DNA from: Myroides odoratus
GTDB lineage: Bacteria; Bacteroidota; Bacteroidia; Flavobacteriales; Flavobacteriaceae
DNA: 64,000 nt
Assembly (NCBI RefSeq): GCF_001549985.1
Contig: NZ_LROZ01000003.1
Location: forward strand, 1-64,000
Direction: 5' to 3'
Below, piece after piece: positions 61,785 to 64,000 of the stretch. The notes under the pieces are model-generated. The model worked only from the letters and a program-made list of their open reading frames with translations, searched no databases and was not told the DNA's origin. Both the position numbers and the translations under genes were made by a program. The stretch's first letter is position 1. Every line of letters begins with the position of its first letter.

Positions 61785-62486
61785 TCAGTGGAGTAAAGGA
61801 AGTAAAAGTGATAAAATGATAGGGGCTAAAATAGCAGTTAAGATACCGTTGAAGATCATTCCTACACTGGCAAAAGCACCGTATTTGTTACTGATTTCCA
61901 TCGCTTTCATCGTTCCCATGGCGTGTGAAGAAGTTCCTAAGGCAATACCTTGAGACATGGGATTGTTGATGCGGGTGAGGCGAAGAACTTGAAAACCAAC
62001 CATACTACCAAATATTCCTGCAATCATAACAGCTGCTGCTGTGATGGAGGGAATGCCATGCACGGTTTTGGAAATTTCAAGTGCAATTGGCGTACTGACA
62101 GATTTAGGAACGAGTGAATAAATAATTTGGCGTTCTGCACCGGTCCAATGCGCTAAAAGTACAACAGAAACAACTCCTGTTACGCAACCAGCAAATTGAC
62201 TGATCACGATTGGAAAAAGCTGTTTTTTAATTACAGGCCATTGTAGATATAAAGGAATGGCCAAAGCTACAATAGATGGCTTAAGGAAAAAGTCAATGTA
62301 TTGTCCAGCTTGACTAAATTTTTCATAGGGAATTTCCAGCATAACCAAATACGCAATGAGAATGGCTGTGGATAGAATAATAGGATTAAAAATAATCCAT
62401 TTGTATTTCTCTGTTAGTGTAAGACCTACTGCATAAAAGGCTACAACTAAAAAGAGTAAAAATGTTGGGTTGGATAAGAAGCTCAT
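61785..62486 (-). CDS. lrgB: LrgB family membrane protein
   Basis: A 233-aa membrane protein of the LrgB/CidB family: hydrophobic helices, the conserved KSVSTPIALEIS block and the ATTSSHAMGTMKAMEI-like sequence (here GTSSHAMGTMKAMEI). It is thought to act with LrgA in controlling autolysis or as a carbon-metabolite transporter (glycolate/pyruvate in plant and bacterial relatives). Its start overlaps lrgA by 4 bases. Confidence 0.93.
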   Translation of the reverse strand: MSFLSNPTFLLFLVVAFYAVGLTLTEKYKWIIFNPIILSTAILIAYLVMLEIPYEKFSQAGQYIDFFLKPSIVALAIPLYLQWPVIKKQLFPIVISQFAGCVTGVVSVVLLAHWTGAERQIIYSLVPKSVSTPIALEISKTVHGIPSITAAAVMIAGIFGSMVGFQVLRLTRINNPMSQGIALGTSSHAMGTMKAMEISNKYGAFASVGMIFNGILTAILAPIILSLLLPLLH

Positions 62487-62830
62487 TTTTTTAGTTTTCG
62501 CAAAAGTTGGTGGGTTAATCCCGTGATAAAAACAACGAGAATTGTACTGAGTAAAGTTGCCACTACAAGGGGGATAAAAGAGGCTTGTAGTAAGTCAAAA
62601 TAATTGAGCATGGCTACACAAGGCGGAACAAAGAAGATCCCCATATTGCGCATGAGAAACCCAGAAATGTCTTGAATGGCGTGTACTTGTACCACTTTTG
62701 TTTGCAATAAGATCCACAAAGTAAGGAGACCAATAATACTAGAAGGAAGCTTGATGTCTGTGAGGTAAATGATTAATTCACCAAAGGCAAGGCAGCCAAA
62801 AATGACTGCGACTTGTTTGACTACGTTCAT
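62483..62830 (-). CDS. lrgA: LrgA/CidA family holin-like protein
   Basis: A 115-aa protein with about four membrane helices (first at 1-25: VAVIFGCLAFGELIIYLT) and the KLPSSIIGLLTLW motif of CidA/LrgA. It is the small partner of LrgB. The 4-base overlap with lrgB shows translational coupling. TAATTTTG at 62850-62857 is the likely promoter. The two-component regulator LytSR is not beside it. Confidence 0.92.
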   Translation of the reverse strand: MNVVKQVAVIFGCLAFGELIIYLTDIKLPSSIIGLLTLWILLQTKVVQVHAIQDISGFLMRNMGIFFVPPCVAMLNYFDLLQASFIPLVVATLLSTILVVFITGLTHQLLRKLKK

Positions 62831-62849
62831 TTTGGATGTAAATTTTAGA

Positions 62850-62857
62850 CAAAATTA
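62850..62857 (-). promoter_or_regulatory. Promoter -7 element (TAATTTTG)
   Basis: Minus-strand TAnnTTTG, 20 bases before the lrgA ATG. Confidence 0.55.
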
Positions 62858-63165
62858 CTAAAAGCGTTTGGGAGCATCCATGAAAATCAACTAGAATTTT
62901 AAACTGAATAGCGTTAATTTTTAGGAATAAAATTAAGAGGAATGACTTCTTTTGATCGGATAAAAAGGAAATTTTTCTTTGCAAATTCCAAGCGATAGCT
63001 GTAAGAGATTGAGCGATAATGCCTGATTATCCTTTGTTATCTTATTGTTTCATGAATAGGAAATTCTTAATAATTAGTTAAAGTAAAACGCGGGATTCTT
63101 GTTTTTTGCGTAATACGATAGCGCGATGAAAAAACAATATTTGTCTCAACTTAATTAAAAGAATC
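62858..63165. other. Divergent intergenic region
   Basis: About 300 bases between lrgA and the SusC-type gene, no gene or strong hairpin recognised. It must contain the promoter of the receptor gene. Confidence 0.5.
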
Positions 63166-64000
63166 ATGAGACAGCAATTACTATTTTGGAATACCGTATT
63201 TCTACTATGTGTCAGCCTGACCTATGCGCAACAAAAGCGAAACATTACAGGGGTGGTACAAGATGAAACGGGATTAGAGTTACCTGGTGCCTCTGTTGTA
63301 ATTAAAGGAACAACAGCGGGGACAACAACAGATTTAAACGGAAAATTCACGTTAGAAGTAGAAGATAAAGATTTTATTGTAGTTTCTTTTATAGGGTACA
63401 AAAACAGTGAAAAAGCAGTACAAAAAACAACCAATTTTACTTTTGTATTAACACCTGAGCAAGCGTCTTTAGATGAAGTAGTCATCACGGCTTTGGGGAT
63501 TTCAAAAGCAGAGAAGAAAATTGGATATGCAACACAAAATATAGACGTTAAAAAAGTACAAGAAGTAGCTACACCGAATATGGGGAGCTTGCTGAGTGGT
63601 CAAGTAGCAGGGCTTCAGGTATCCAATCCTCCAGGGATGTTGCAAGCGCCTAAATTTTCTTTAAGAGGGAAAGATCCACTGATTGTGATTGATGGAATTC
63701 CAGTAACTACTGATTTTTATGATGTGTCGCCAGAAGATATTGCCAATATTAACGTCTTGAAAGGAACAAGTGCTTCTGTACTTTATGGTTCATTAGGTCG
63801 TAATGGAGCCATTATGATTACAACTAAAAATGCTAAAACGGAGGGAATAACGGTTGAGGTATCTCAAAATACAATGATTAGTGCAGGGTATACGTTGTTT
63901 CCAAAAACGCAAAATGAATATGGAAGTGGATCAAATGGAAAGTATGAATTTTGGGATGGAAAAGATGGAGGAATTAGTGATGGGGATATGATTTGGGGAC
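63166..64000 (+). CDS. SusC/RagA family TonB-linked outer membrane protein (3' end cut by window)
   Basis: The frame is open from the ATG at 63166 to the window end (278 codons). It has a signal peptide (LLFWNTVFLLCVSLTYAQ), the carboxypeptidase-D regulatory-like domain (KRNITGVVQDETGLELPGAS) and the plug domain with LDEVVITALGISKAEK, SGQVAGLQVSNPPG and LIVIDGIPVTTDF, then INVLKGTSASVLYGSLGRNG. This is the SusC signature. It imports a nutrient with a SusD-type partner, expected downstream beyond the window. Confidence 0.93.
   Translation, partial: MRQQLLFWNTVFLLCVSLTYAQQKRNITGVVQDETGLELPGASVVIKGTTAGTTTDLNGKFTLEVEDKDFIVVSFIGYKNSEKAVQKTTNFTFVLTPEQASLDEVVITALGISKAEKKIGYATQNIDVKKVQEVATPNMGSLLSGQVAGLQVSNPPGMLQAPKFSLRGKDPLIVIDGIPVTTDFYDVSPEDIANINVLKGTSASVLYGSLGRNGAIMITTKNAKTEGITVEVSQNTMISAGYTLFPKTQNEYGSGSNGKYEFWDGKDGGISDGDMIWG

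Noticed and set aside
63222..63488. Minus-strand 88-aa frame
   Set aside because: It lies opposite the well-supported SusC/RagA coding sequence and is its shadow.
1..64000. tRNA, rRNA and tmRNA genes
   Set aside because: Intergenic spaces were scanned by eye for cloverleaf and TTC arm patterns; none was convincing, although a covariance-model search is needed to be sure.

Overview
The window is chromosomal DNA from a low-GC member of the Bacteroidota, most likely a Flavobacteriaceae bacterium and possibly close to Myroides (the genus is inference, not proven). The evidence is paired type IX secretion (PorP/SprF and PorE-like) genes, a SusC/RagA-type TonB-dependent receptor, lipidated TamL next to TamB, many small lipoproteins, TTG starts, few Shine-Dalgarno sites and repeated TAnnTTTG promoter elements typical of this phylum. 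No rRNA, tRNA or CRISPR array was seen.

Region by region: 1-4.1 kb holds two close PorP/SprF paralogues around an OmpA-family protein (cell envelope/type IX secretion). 4.3-17.6 kb is housekeeping metabolism: methyltransferase, acetyltransferase, rocD, pncA, thiamine pyrophosphokinase, rhodanese, lipid kinase, lpdA and a large S9 peptidase, mixed with small secreted proteins. 17.7-29.3 kb is envelope-related: an unknown lipoprotein/TPR pair and the tamB-tamL operon. At 29.4-29.6 kb an intergenic stretch has a promoter, four hairpins and a terminator, and is a good candidate for an unlabelled non-coding RNA. An NtrC-type regulator, a giant FAD/Fe-S oxidoreductase, an acyl-CoA synthetase and an lpxD paralogue follow. 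37-47 kb carries DUF6452/DUF6048, a ZIP transporter, RNA methyltransferases, a sirtuin and a murQ-DUF6095-lipoprotein-terC operon.

From about 48.2 to 53.0 kb the character changes. Coding density falls sharply; there is a DUF6266 gene with two in-frame stops, a 60-codon gene with an in-frame TAG, two or more further relics, and two intact genes: a PDDEXK_4-type nuclease and an unrecognised 239-aa protein. This looks like a decaying genomic island. A shared 10-base word occurs near both edges. It is the most likely place for something undescribed, but no complete system can be shown from sequence alone.

53-64 kb returns to ordinary genes: a KAS III-like synthase, SDR, DoxX, methyltransferase, DinB-like protein, FadD-type ligase, FUSC transporter, lrgAB, and the 5' part of a SusC-type receptor cut by the window end. 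Scattered through several intergenic spaces are tandem 7-bp repeats (GGGTTAA, AACAAAT and GTTAACG families), one of which encodes the C-terminus of the DinB-like gene.
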